DNA from: CADEFF01 sp964569315 | GTDB taxonomy: Bacteria > Pseudomonadota > Alphaproteobacteria > Dongiales > Dongiaceae | Assembly (NCBI GenBank): GCA_964569315.1 | Contig: CAZMUZ010000042.1 | Location: 1-27,775 of the forward strand | Reading direction: 5' to 3' | Length of the DNA: 27,775 nucleotides | Shown: one piece after another, positions 1-6,687 of the stretch | Position numbering within the stretch: the first letter of the stretch is position 1 | Layout of the letters: every line of letters begins with the position of its first letter | Translations under genes and position numbers: made by a program | The notes under the pieces: generated by a model | What the model was told of the DNA's origin: nothing | What the model saw: only the letters and a program-made list of their open reading frames with translations | Databases searched by the model: none

Positions 1-701
1 TCAACGGCATCGCCAAGGGCTCGGGCATGATCGCGCCCGACATGGCGACCATGCTGAGCTTCGTCGCGACCGACGCGAAGATCCCGGCGGCGGTGCTGCG
101 GCGGCTCCTCGCCGAGGGCGCAGACAAGTCTTTCAACGCGACCACAGTCGATGGCGATACCTCGACCAGCGACACGCTCCTGCTGGCGGCGACCGGCAAG
201 AGTGCCACGCACAAGCCGGTGCGCAGCGCCGCCGACCCTCATCTGCGGAAGTTCCGCGCCGCGCTCGATGATCTGCTGATCGATCTCGCGGTCCAGGTGG
301 TGCGCGACGGCGAGGGTGCGGGGAAGCTCATCACCGTCGAGGTGAGCGGTGCGGCCTCCGACAAGGCGGCGCGCGTCATCGCGCTCGCCATCGCGAACTC
401 GCCGCTGGTGAAGACGGCGGTCGCCGGCGCCGACGCCAATTGGGGCCGCATCGTCATGGCGGTCGGCAAGGCCGGCGAGCGGGCGAACCGCGACCGCCTC
501 AAGATCGCCATCGGGGGCGTGACTGTCGCCGCCAGGGGCCAGCGCGTCGCCGGCTATGACGAGGCGCCGGTCGCCGCCCATATGAAGGGGCGCGATATCC
601 GGTTCGCCGTCGATGTCGGCGTCGGGCGCGGCAAGGCCCGGGTCTGGAGCTGCGACCTCACGCATGGCTATATCGACATCAATGCGGATTATCGGAGCTG
701 A
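1..701 (+). CDS. argJ: Glutamate N-acetyltransferase / amino-acid acetyltransferase ArgJ, C-terminal part
   Basis: The reading frame is open from base 3 at the window edge, so the gene is 5'-truncated. It encodes the autoprocessing site and beta chain of ArgJ, which moves acetyl groups between acetylornithine and glutamate in the cyclic arginine pathway. The family signature GSGMIAPDMATM is visible at bases 18-53. ArgJ precursors cleave between Ala and Thr of this motif, and the new N-terminal Thr (codon 48-50) is the nucleophile. The rest, including ANWGRI and the C-terminal GYIDINADYRS, matches the normal end of the family, so the visible part looks intact. Its last 20 bases overlap the start of the next GNAT gene, suggesting coupled translation. 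The alpha chain lies outside the window. Confidence 0.95.
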   Translation, partial: NGIAKGSGMIAPDMATMLSFVATDAKIPAAVLRRLLAEGADKSFNATTVDGDTSTSDTLLLAATGKSATHKPVRSAADPHLRKFRAALDDLLIDLAVQVVRDGEGAGKLITVEVSGAASDKAARVIALAIANSPLVKTAVAGADANWGRIVMAVGKAGERANRDRLKIAIGGVTVAARGQRVAGYDEAPVAAHMKGRDIRFAVDVGVGRGKARVWSCDLTHGYIDINADYRS

Positions 702-1248
702 CCGCCGGCGCGGCCCGACCCTCGACGCCGCGCGGATCCGCCTGCGGCCGTTGCGGCCGGCCGATGCCGACGCGATCGAGCGGCTCGCCGGCGAATGGGA
801 GGTCGCGCGCTATCTGGCGCGCGTGCCGCACCCCTATCCGCCGGGCGAGGCGCGCCGCTGGATCGAGGCGCTTGCCGACGGCGACGAGGTGGCGCTCGCT
901 GTCGAGCGGCGCGCGGATCGCGCGATGATCGGCTGCTGCGGCTATACGCTCGAACCTGACGGCACCCCCGACATCGGCTACTGGCTCGGCCGGGCCTATT
1001 GGGGGCAGGGGCTGGCGACGGAGGCGGTCGGCCGGCTCCTCGCGCATCTCTTCGAGGACCTCGGCAAGGAACGGGTGAGCGCTTCGGCCCTGCCCGAGAA
1101 CCCGGCCTCGATCCGGCTGCAGCAGCGGCTCGGCTTCGCCTATGCCGGCGCCGTCGAATGGGACCTGCCGGCCCGCGGCGGCAAGCGGTTCCTCGAGAAG
1201 CGCGTGCTCGACCGCGCGCAGTGGCAGGCGGGCCATGCCGCCCGCTGA
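682..1248 (+). CDS. GNAT family N-acetyltransferase
   Basis: Predicted 188-residue GNAT-fold acetyltransferase of the RimJ/RimL-like type that uses acetyl-CoA. Typical features are the start R-I-R-L-R-P-L-R-P-A-D-A-D, the acetyl-CoA pyrophosphate loop region YWGQGLATEAV and the late motif ENPASIRLQQRLGF. The acceptor cannot be inferred. The ATG at 682 lies inside the end of argJ (20-base overlap); an earlier in-frame ATG at 613 would add sequence antisense to nothing but foreign to the family start. The next gene begins with a GNAT domain very similar to this one (both have a WEVA block and HPYPPGEA), so the two are tandem paralogs. Family assignment is firm; the substrate is unknown. Confidence 0.85.
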   Translation: MRIIGADRRRGPTLDAARIRLRPLRPADADAIERLAGEWEVARYLARVPHPYPPGEARRWIEALADGDEVALAVERRADRAMIGCCGYTLEPDGTPDIGYWLGRAYWGQGLATEAVGRLLAHLFEDLGKERVSASALPENPASIRLQQRLGFAYAGAVEWDLPARGGKRFLEKRVLDRAQWQAGHAAR

Positions 1249-2221
1249 TGCCGGCTGTGCCGCGCCGCGCATCGAGACGGCGCGTCTCGTGCTGCGCGCC
1301 CCGCGACCCGAGGATGCGGGCTGGATCGAACGGATGGCCGGCGATTGGGAGGTGGCGAAATTCACGGCGCGCATCCCGCATCCCTATCCGCCGGGCGAGG
1401 CGGCGCGCTTCATCGCCTCGCTCTCGGGTGACGACGGCCTCACCTTCGCCATCGAGCGGCGCGGCGACGCCGAAGCGGTCGGCATGATCGGCGCGACGCC
1501 CAAGGGTGCCAAGGGTGCCAAGGGCGCCAAGGGCGCCGAAGCCGAGATCGGCTACTGGATCGGCCGCCCCTTCTGGGGACAGGGCCTGGCAAGCGAGGCG
1601 CTCGACGCGCTCGTGCGGCATCTTTTCCTCCGCCAGCGCTTCGAACGCCTCGTCGCCTCGGCGCGGCCGGAGAATCGCGCCTCGATCCGGGTGCAGGAAA
1701 AGACCGGCTTCGCCTTCGAGAAGTGCGGCGAAGAGGCGGCGCCGGCGCGGGGCGGCGTCATGCCGGTCGAGCTTCGCGCGCTCGATCGCGCGGGCTGGGA
1801 ACGCCATCGCGCCGCCTCGCCGATCCCGACCCTGCTGGTGGCGGCGGTGGCGCTGGTCGATGTCGACGGGCGCGTCCTTCTGCAGCAGCGGCCGCCCGGC
1901 AAGGAGATGGCCGGGCTCTGGGAGTTTCCCGGCGGCAAGCTCCAGCCGGGCGAGACGCCGGAGGAGGCGCTGGTGCGCGAGCTCGAGGAAGAGCTCGGGC
2001 TCGATACCGGCGAGAGCTGCCTCGCGCCGATCGGCTTCGCCTCGCACCGTTACGAGCGCTTCCACCTGCTGATGCCGCTCTATGTCTGCCGCGTCTGGCG
2101 CGGCCAGCCGGTGGCGCGGGAAGGTCAGACGCTTGCCTGGGTAAGGGCACCCCGGCTCGGCGACTATCCGATGCCGCCGGCCGATCTCCCGCTAATCCCG
2201 CTGCTGCAGGATCTGCTTTAG
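1235..2221 (+). CDS. Fused GNAT acetyltransferase / MutT-type Nudix hydrolase
   Basis: A 328-residue two-domain protein. Residues 1-190 form a GNAT domain (YWIGRPFWGQGLASEAL, then ENRASIRVQEKTGF), a clear paralog of the preceding gene. Residues 197-328 form a MutT-like Nudix domain. Its Nudix box fits G-x5-E-x7-R-E-U-x-E-E-x-G-U exactly: G234, E240, R248, E249, E252, E253, G255. Together with LLQQRPPGKEMAGLWEFPGG this resembles 8-oxo-dGTP pyrophosphohydrolases that clean the nucleotide pool. The start at 1235 overlaps the upstream gene by 14 bases. Residues 90-101 are four Lys-Gly-Ala repeats in a GNAT loop. The stop overlaps that of the convergent methyltransferase gene. The nucleotide-sanitising role is inferred from the Nudix domain; what the GNAT half acetylates is unknown. 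Confidence 0.87.
   Translation: MPPADAGCAAPRIETARLVLRAPRPEDAGWIERMAGDWEVAKFTARIPHPYPPGEAARFIASLSGDDGLTFAIERRGDAEAVGMIGATPKGAKGAKGAKGAEAEIGYWIGRPFWGQGLASEALDALVRHLFLRQRFERLVASARPENRASIRVQEKTGFAFEKCGEEAAPARGGVMPVELRALDRAGWERHRAASPIPTLLVAAVALVDVDGRVLLQQRPPGKEMAGLWEFPGGKLQPGETPEEALVRELEEELGLDTGESCLAPIGFASHRYERFHLLMPLYVCRVWRGQPVAREGQTLAWVRAPRLGDYPMPPADLPLIPLLQDLL
1502..1537 (+). repeat. Four tandem copies of a 9-base coding repeat (Lys-Gly-Ala)
   Basis: Four consecutive 9-mers: two of AAGGGTGCC followed by two of AAGGGCGCC. They stay in frame and encode Lys-Gly-Ala four times in the GNAT half of the fused gene. The upstream paralog has no such repeat at the matching place, between the core strand and the G-Y-W motif. 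This looks like a local slippage expansion in a surface loop. Confidence 0.9.
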
Positions 2222-3132
2222 CGATCCTTGTCGTCCCGTTCGAGCGGGTGCTCGGTCGTGCCGAGCGCCTCCGACAGGCGATGGCGCGCCGAGCCGGGGC
2301 GGAGCGGCTTCTGCTGCGCCTCATGCGGTGCCCAGCCGGCGAGGAACGCGACGCGAAAGCTCGCCGGCACGCGGCCGTCGGCGCCACCGAAGCGCGCGCG
2401 ATACTCCTCGCTCACCCGCATCAGCACATCGCGCCGCAGCGGCGCGCTGTCGAGCAGCGGGTTGGTCTCCCCCATGCCGCGCAGATCGGCGAGCAGGCGC
2501 AGCGGCTCCTCGTAGGTGACGGTGATGGTCTCGAGATCCGCGACCGGCAGCGCGAAGCCCGCCCGCTGCAACAGCCCGGCGAGATCGCGAAGATCCGCCA
2601 GCGGGGCGAGCCGCGGCCGGGCGCCGCCCGTGACGGAGGCCTCGGCCGCGATCATCGCCTCGCCGAGCTCGGCGAGGCTGCCGCGGGCGGCGACCGCGGC
2701 CAGGAAGAACCCGTCCGGCCGCAGCGCGTGGCGGATCTGCAGCAAGGCACCCGGCAGATCGTTCGCCCAATGCAGGCTGAGATTGCTGAGCACAAGATCG
2801 AGGCTCGCCGGCGCGAAGGGGAGGGCTTCCTCGTCCGCCACGAGCGTCGCGACGCGGGGGTCGGCGCGCGCCTGCCGCGCCATGGCGAAGGCGGCGTCGC
2901 AGGCGACCATCCGCGCGACGCGGCCGCTATCGAGCACGGCGCTTGCCAGCCGTCCGGCATGGCAGCCGAGATCGAGCCCGAGCTCGAAGCGCCGCGTCAC
3001 GTCGGCGAGCCGGTCGATCAGCCGCTCGGCGATCTCGCGGAAGAGGAAATCATGCGCGGCGAAATCCGCCGCCGCCCGCGCGCGATGCAGCCGGAACCGG
3101 CGACGGTCGAAGGGAGCGGCAAGTCCGGCCAT
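2218..3132 (-). CDS. NDUFAF5-like (BioC-type) SAM-dependent methyltransferase-fold protein
   Basis: A 304-residue class I SAM-fold protein. The SAM loop LDLGCHAGRL is at residues 53-62; then come DEEALPFAPASLDLVLSNLSLHW-type strands, with SLHWANDLP diagnostic. LRPDGFFLAA, LRGMGETNPLL and the C-terminal GRVPASFRVAFLAGW track the mitochondrial complex I assembly factor NDUFAF5 along its whole length. NDUFAF5 hydroxylates an arginine of the NDUFS7 subunit, so this may be the bacterial ortholog acting on the NuoB subunit; the alternative is a BioC-like O-methyltransferase. The ATG at 3132 was chosen because the family start (A-P-F-D-R-R-R) follows directly. It diverges from comF with 108 bases between, and its stop overlaps the stop of the convergent GNAT-MutT gene. 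Confidence 0.85.
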   Translation of the reverse strand: MAGLAAPFDRRRFRLHRARAAADFAAHDFLFREIAERLIDRLADVTRRFELGLDLGCHAGRLASAVLDSGRVARMVACDAAFAMARQARADPRVATLVADEEALPFAPASLDLVLSNLSLHWANDLPGALLQIRHALRPDGFFLAAVAARGSLAELGEAMIAAEASVTGGARPRLAPLADLRDLAGLLQRAGFALPVADLETITVTYEEPLRLLADLRGMGETNPLLDSAPLRRDVLMRVSEEYRARFGGADGRVPASFRVAFLAGWAPHEAQQKPLRPGSARHRLSEALGTTEHPLERDDKDR

Positions 3133-3240
3133 GCCGGCATCATGGCGCGTCCGGCGGCGGAGGCAAAGCGCGTCGGCCGAGGTGCCGGTTCGCGGCCCTC
3201 GATTGACAGTGTCGGGGCGCGCGTCGAGAGTCGCGGGGCC

Positions 3241-4002
3241 ATGGTCACGACGACCGAAATCCCGACCCGCATTGCACGGACGCGCCGGCGCCTGCTCGAT
3301 ATCCTGCTGCCGCCGCGCTGCCTTGCCTGCGGTGCGATCGTCGGCGATACGGCCGCGCTCTGCAGCGGCTGCTGGAGCCGGCTCGCCTTCATCGAGGCGC
3401 CGCTCTGCGCCTGCTGCGGGCGGCCCTTCGAGTTCGCGCTCGGCGAAGGCGCCCTCTGCGGCGTCTGCAGCAAGGCCCGGCCGATCTATGAGAGGGCGCG
3501 CGCAGCACTCCGTTACGACGATGCGAGCCGCGACCTGATCCTCGCCTTCAAGCATGGCGACCGGACCGACAGCGCCCCGGCGCTGGGGGCCTGGCTTGCG
3601 CGCGCCGGGGCCGAGCTCGTCCGGGATTGCGACCTCGTCCTGCCGGTGCCGCTGCATTGGTGGCGGCTCTTTCGCCGGCGCTACAACCAGGCGGCGCTGC
3701 TCGCCCATGCGCTCGGTCGGGAAACCGGCAAGCCGGTGGCACCCGACCTGCTGCGCCGGAAGCGCGCCACCGCATCGCAAGGCCGTCTCGGGCGGAACCA
3801 GCGTCGGCGCAATGTCGCGGGCGCATTCCGCGTCCATCCCCGTCACGCGTCGGCCATCGCGGAAAAGCGCCTGCTGCTGATCGACGACGTGCTCACGACG
3901 GGCGCCACGGCCGAGGCCGCGACCGAGGCGCTGCTCGAGGCCGGCGCGAAGGCGGTCGACCTGCTCACGATCGCGCGCGTGGTCCGCCCGGAATATGATT
4001 GA
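3241..4002 (+). CDS. comF: ComF family protein (phosphoribosyltransferase-like)
   Basis: A 253-residue ComF/GntX-family protein. An N-terminal zinc-ribbon-like part has Cys pairs C27-x2-C30, C41-x2-C44, C56/C59 and C73-x2-C76. This is followed by a type I phosphoribosyltransferase fold, whose PRPP-binding loop LLLIDDVLTTGAT lies at residues 211-223. The motif LPVPLHWWRLFRRRYNQA at 134-151 is typical of the family. Members take part in DNA uptake in competent bacteria, but in most proteobacteria the role is not settled. The ATG at 3241 is the first in-frame start that gives the family N terminus (LLDILLPPRCLAC). The frame is also open far upstream, but that stretch is antisense to the methyltransferase gene and has no family similarity. 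Confidence 0.9.
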   Translation: MVTTTEIPTRIARTRRRLLDILLPPRCLACGAIVGDTAALCSGCWSRLAFIEAPLCACCGRPFEFALGEGALCGVCSKARPIYERARAALRYDDASRDLILAFKHGDRTDSAPALGAWLARAGAELVRDCDLVLPVPLHWWRLFRRRYNQAALLAHALGRETGKPVAPDLLRRKRATASQGRLGRNQRRRNVAGAFRVHPRHASAIAEKRLLLIDDVLTTGATAEAATEALLEAGAKAVDLLTIARVVRPEYD

Positions 4003-4010
4003 AATTCAAC

Positions 4011-4073
4011 GATTTGGCTCTTGATCCCGCTCGCGCGAGCGGGGATGACAAAGCGCCGCCGCCATGCCAAATC
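4011..4073. repeat. Nested palindromic element between comF and grxC
   Basis: A perfect 18-base palindrome at 4026-4043 (CCCGCTCGCGCGAGCGGG) lies inside an outer inverted repeat: GATTTGGC at 4011-4018 and GCCAAATC at 4066-4073. The inner part with its flank GGATGACA resembles the short dispersed palindromes ending in GCGGGGATGAC that occur between genes in many alphaproteobacteria. It could also fold in the comF-grxC transcript. No T-tract follows, so it is not a classic intrinsic terminator. Confidence 0.6.
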
Positions 4074-4133
4074 TTAAAGGGTGGGCGATTCGCCGCGATG
4101 GCGGCGGCCCGACGCCCCGCGGCCGGAGGCATC

Positions 4134-4397
4134 ATGGCGAAGGTCGAAGTCTATAGCTCCCTGTTCTGCGGCTACTGCCACCGCGCGAAGCAGCTACTGA
4201 AGGATCGCGGCATCGCCTTCACGGAGATCGATGTGGGCTGCTGCGACAAGCGCCGCGCCGAGATGATCCAGCGCGCCGGCGGCCGCCGCAGCGTCCCGCA
4301 GATCTTCATCGACGGGCGCCATATCGGCGGCTGCGACGATCTCTACGCCCTCGATCGCCGCGGCGGGCTCGCCGGCCTCGCCGGCGCCGCGGAATGA
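4134..4397 (+). CDS. grxC: Glutaredoxin 3 (dithiol, GrxC type)
   Basis: An 87-residue glutaredoxin, the usual length of bacterial Grx3. The redox motif is C12-G-Y-C15, close to the common CPYC with Pro replaced by Gly. The glutathione-binding cis-Pro strand S-V-P-Q-I-F-I-D-G and the G-G-C-D-D-L motif follow. The protein reduces disulfides and protein-glutathione mixed disulfides using glutathione in the cytoplasm. The ATG at 4134 is favoured by a GGAGG ribosome binding site at 4125-4129; a longer frame exists upstream but runs into the palindrome. The stop overlaps the next start as ATGA, so grxC and the nitrilase-family gene are translationally coupled, an arrangement common in alphaproteobacteria. 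Confidence 0.93.
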   Translation: MAKVEVYSSLFCGYCHRAKQLLKDRGIAFTEIDVGCCDKRRAEMIQRAGGRRSVPQIFIDGRHIGGCDDLYALDRRGGLAGLAGAAE

Positions 4398-5272
4398 ACC
4401 GGCGCTTCACGGTCGGCCTGGTCCAGCTCAATGCGGGCCGCGAGCTCGGCCCCAATATCGCGGCCGCGAGCGCGCTTATCCGCGAGGCCCGCGCCAAAGG
4501 CGCCGATTTCATCCTGACGCCGGAAAATACCGGGATGATCGAGCCGAAGCGCCCGCAGCTTCTCGCGAAGGCGGAGCCCGAGGCGGCGCACGGCACGCTC
4601 GATGCGTTCCGCGGGCTTGCCGCCGAGCTTCGCGTCTGGCTCCTCGTCGGATCGCTCGCGGTGAAGCTCGACCGGGAGAGCTGCGCCAACCGCTCCTTCC
4701 TGATCGACCCGCAAGGCCGCGTCGCGCGGCATTACAGCAAGATCCACATGTTCGATGTCGATCTCGCGGGCGGGGAGAGCTATCGCGAATCCGCGACCTT
4801 CCGCCCCGGGACCGCGGCAACGCTGGCCGATCTCCCCTGGGGCAGGCTCGGCATGACGGTCTGCTACGACCTGCGCTTTCCAGCGCTCTACCGGTCGCTG
4901 GCGCAGGCGGGGGCCGAGTTCCTGACGGTGCCGGCCGCCTTCACGCGGCCGACCGGCGAAGCCCACTGGCATCTGCTGCTGCGCGCCCGTGCCATCGAGA
5001 CCGGCGCCTTCGTCTTCGCGCCGGCGCAATGCGGCGACCATGCGGAAGGCCGCAGGACCTTCGGCCATTCGCTCGTCGTCTCGCCCTGGGGCGAGATCCT
5101 CGCCGAAGGCAGCGCCGACCGGCCGGAGGTCGTCCTCGCCGAGATCGACCCGGCCAAGGTCGCGGAAGCGCGCGCCATGATCCCCGCGCTCGCCCATGAC
5201 CGGCTCTTCGCGCCGCCCGAACCGGCTTCGCTGGAGGTAGCGGTGCGGCAGCGTCGCGCCGCAGGCGAGTAG
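4394..5272 (+). CDS. Carbon-nitrogen hydrolase (nitrilase superfamily, Nit1/Nit2-like amidase)
   Basis: A 292-residue protein with the nitrilase-superfamily triad: Glu44 (LTPENTG), Lys116 (HYSKIHMFD) and Cys157 (MTVCYDLRFP). The motif R-H-Y-S-K-I-H-M-F-D-V and the C-terminal GHSLVVSPWGEIL place it in the Nit1/Nit2 branch. Those enzymes hydrolyse omega-amides such as alpha-ketoglutaramate or deaminated glutathione. The coupled glutaredoxin (4-base ATGA overlap) makes deaminated-glutathione repair an attractive but unproven role. The length is normal and no disruption is visible. It is the last gene of the comF-grxC-nit run; the minus-strand peroxiredoxin lies tail to tail 69 bases away. Confidence 0.92.
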   Translation: MNRRFTVGLVQLNAGRELGPNIAAASALIREARAKGADFILTPENTGMIEPKRPQLLAKAEPEAAHGTLDAFRGLAAELRVWLLVGSLAVKLDRESCANRSFLIDPQGRVARHYSKIHMFDVDLAGGESYRESATFRPGTAATLADLPWGRLGMTVCYDLRFPALYRSLAQAGAEFLTVPAAFTRPTGEAHWHLLLRARAIETGAFVFAPAQCGDHAEGRRTFGHSLVVSPWGEILAEGSADRPEVVLAEIDPAKVAEARAMIPALAHDRLFAPPEPASLEVAVRQRRAAGE

Positions 5273-5286
5273 CTTTCGCGCCAACG

Positions 5287-5313
5287 AAAACGGCGGCCCG
5301 TGAGGGGCCGCCG
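5287..5313 (-). terminator. Rho-independent terminator of the peroxiredoxin gene
   Basis: On the minus strand a 9-base-pair GC-rich stem (arms 5305-5313 and 5291-5299, loop 5300-5304) is followed by TTTTCG. It begins 28 bases beyond the peroxiredoxin stop. On the plus strand no T-run follows, so it serves mainly the minus-strand gene. Confidence 0.75.
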
Positions 5314-5341
5314 CGATCGTGAGCGCCGGGGTTGCGCCCGG

Positions 5342-5977
5342 TCAGCGATTGGGCTGCGGGGTCACGCGCAGATAGGGCTTCACCGTCTTGAAGCCTTTCG
5401 GGAAGAGCTTCTTCGCGTCCTCGTCCGAGACGGAAGGCACCACGATGCAATCCTGCCCGTCGCGCCAGTTGACCGGGGTCGCGACCTTGTAGTTCGCGGT
5501 GAGCTGCAGCGAGTCGATCACCCGCAGGATCTCCTCGAAATTGCGGCCGGTGCTCGCCGGATAGGTGATCGTCAGCTTCACCTTCTTGTCCGGCCCGATG
5601 ACGAAGACCGAACGCACTGTGAGGGTGTCGTTGGCGTTCGGATGGATCATGCCATAGAGGCCGGAAACCTTGCGGTCGCCGTCGCCGAGCAGCGGGTAGT
5701 TCAGCCGGTGGCCTTGCGTCTCCTCGATGTCCTTCGCCCATTTCGTATGGTCGGAGACGGGATCGACGCTGAGGCCGATCACCTTCACGTTGCGCTTGTC
5801 GAACTCGCCCTTGAGCTTCGCGACCTCGCCGAGCTCGGTCGTGCAGACCGGGGTGAAGTCCTTCGGATGCGAGAACAGGATCGCCCACTTGTCGCCGATC
5901 CAGTCGTGAAAGCGGATCGTCCCTTCGGTCGATTCTTGCGTGAAATCCGGTGCGACGTCGCCAAGTTGAATGGCCAT
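5342..5977 (-). CDS. 1-Cys peroxiredoxin (Prx6 type)
   Basis: A 211-residue AhpC/TSA-fold peroxidase. The peroxidatic Cys45 sits in DFTPVCTTELG, and the Prx6 hallmarks FSHPKDFTPVCTTE, LNYPLLGD, YPASTGRNFEEILRVIDSLQ and a C-terminal arm P-V-N-W-R-D-G-Q-D are all present. It reduces peroxides in the cytoplasm using glutathione or another thiol donor. The length is normal for Prx6. The start is supported by AGGAGA (5986-5991) eight bases upstream. It has its own promoter-like sequence and a terminator, so it is probably monocistronic. A small stem-loop lies in its leader. In related genomes the nitrilase and DUF1178 genes are usually closer together, so this gene and its neighbour may be insertions here. 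Confidence 0.95.
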   Translation of the reverse strand: MAIQLGDVAPDFTQESTEGTIRFHDWIGDKWAILFSHPKDFTPVCTTELGEVAKLKGEFDKRNVKVIGLSVDPVSDHTKWAKDIEETQGHRLNYPLLGDGDRKVSGLYGMIHPNANDTLTVRSVFVIGPDKKVKLTITYPASTGRNFEEILRVIDSLQLTANYKVATPVNWRDGQDCIVVPSVSDEDAKKLFPKGFKTVKPYLRVTPQPNR

Positions 5978-6017
5978 GCTGTGGGTCTCCTCTGCGTAAA
6001 GCGGTCTGGGGTCTGCC

Positions 6018-6031
6018 TTCGGTTACCCGAA
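6018..6031. promoter_or_regulatory. Short inverted repeat in the peroxiredoxin leader
   Basis: TTCGG at 6018-6022 and CCGAA at 6027-6031 surround TTAC. It sits right after the proposed -10 box, in the position of an operator or a small leader hairpin. No regulator can be named from the sequence. Confidence 0.3.
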
Positions 6032-6060
6032 AATATAGTGGGCCGCCGCGGGAATCGAAA
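6032..6060 (-). promoter_or_regulatory. Putative housekeeping promoter of the peroxiredoxin gene
   Basis: Read on the minus strand: TTTCGA (6055-6060), 17 bases, then TATATT (6032-6037). The -10 is good and the -35 weak. It lies between the methyltransferase stop and the peroxiredoxin start, leaving a leader of roughly 50 bases. Confidence 0.45.
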
Positions 6061-6068
6061 GCGCCGGC

Positions 6069-6596
6069 TCAAGTGTCTCCGAACGGTTTCACGGCGGCGA
6101 TGCGCTGTATGATCGCAGGCGCGTCAGTTTCGCCGGCTTCGTAGGCGGCGATCTCGAGCATGCCGCGCACCGCGTCGATGAGCTCGCCGGGGCGCAGCAG
6201 GTAATCGGGATTGCTCGGTCGGCCGAAACGCTCGTTGCCGCGCGCAAACGTTTCATAGAGCAGCCATCCGCCCGGCGCCACGGCGGCCACGATCGCCGGC
6301 AGGAGCGGACGATGCAGATAGTTGGTGACCACTACGGCGGCGAATTGCCGCCGGCCGAGCGGCCAGCCGGCACCGCTTTCGAGGTCGGCCTCGATCAGCT
6401 CGAGCTGCGGATGCGTCGCGGCGAGGGGCCGCAGCCCGTCCATCCGCCGATCGACGGCCGTAACCGGATGGCCGCGCTCCAGGAAAAGGATGCTGTGGCG
6501 CCCTTTGCCGGCGGCGAGATCGAGCACCGGGCCCGGCGGCACCCGCGGCGCAAAGCGCAGGATCCAGGCGGAAGGCGGGAGGTCGGCAGACGGCAT
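6069..6596 (-). CDS. Small class I SAM-dependent methyltransferase
   Basis: About 175 residues with SAM motif I VLDLAAGKGRHSILF near the N terminus, an acidic end of strand 2 (TAVDRR), and a late block Y-E-T-F-A-R-G-N-E-R-F-G-R-P-S-N-P-D-Y-L-L typical of a group of small bacterial methyltransferases loosely related to TehB. The substrate is unknown. I chose the ATG at 6596 because family members begin shortly before P-S-A-W-I. The in-frame ATG at 6644 would add 16 residues of low-complexity sequence and leave only 43 bases to the divergent DUF1178 gene. Neither start has a clear ribosome binding site. It lies upstream of the peroxiredoxin gene on the same strand. Confidence 0.75.
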   Translation of the reverse strand: MPSADLPPSAWILRFAPRVPPGPVLDLAAGKGRHSILFLERGHPVTAVDRRMDGLRPLAATHPQLELIEADLESGAGWPLGRRQFAAVVVTNYLHRPLLPAIVAAVAPGGWLLYETFARGNERFGRPSNPDYLLRPGELIDAVRGMLEIAAYEAGETDAPAIIQRIAAVKPFGDT

Positions 6597-6687
6597 GAAA
6601 TGGCTCGGCGGGGAGGGGATGCCGGCAGGGGATTGTCCCCCCATCTAACATGGGCTAGGAAATCTCCCGCAAGGCCCCGATCGAAGC

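Noticed and set aside
1723..3240. Upstream extension of the comF frame to about 1723
   Set aside because: It runs through the MutT region in another frame and antisense to the methyltransferase. The translation is low complexity and lacks ComF similarity, which starts at 3241.
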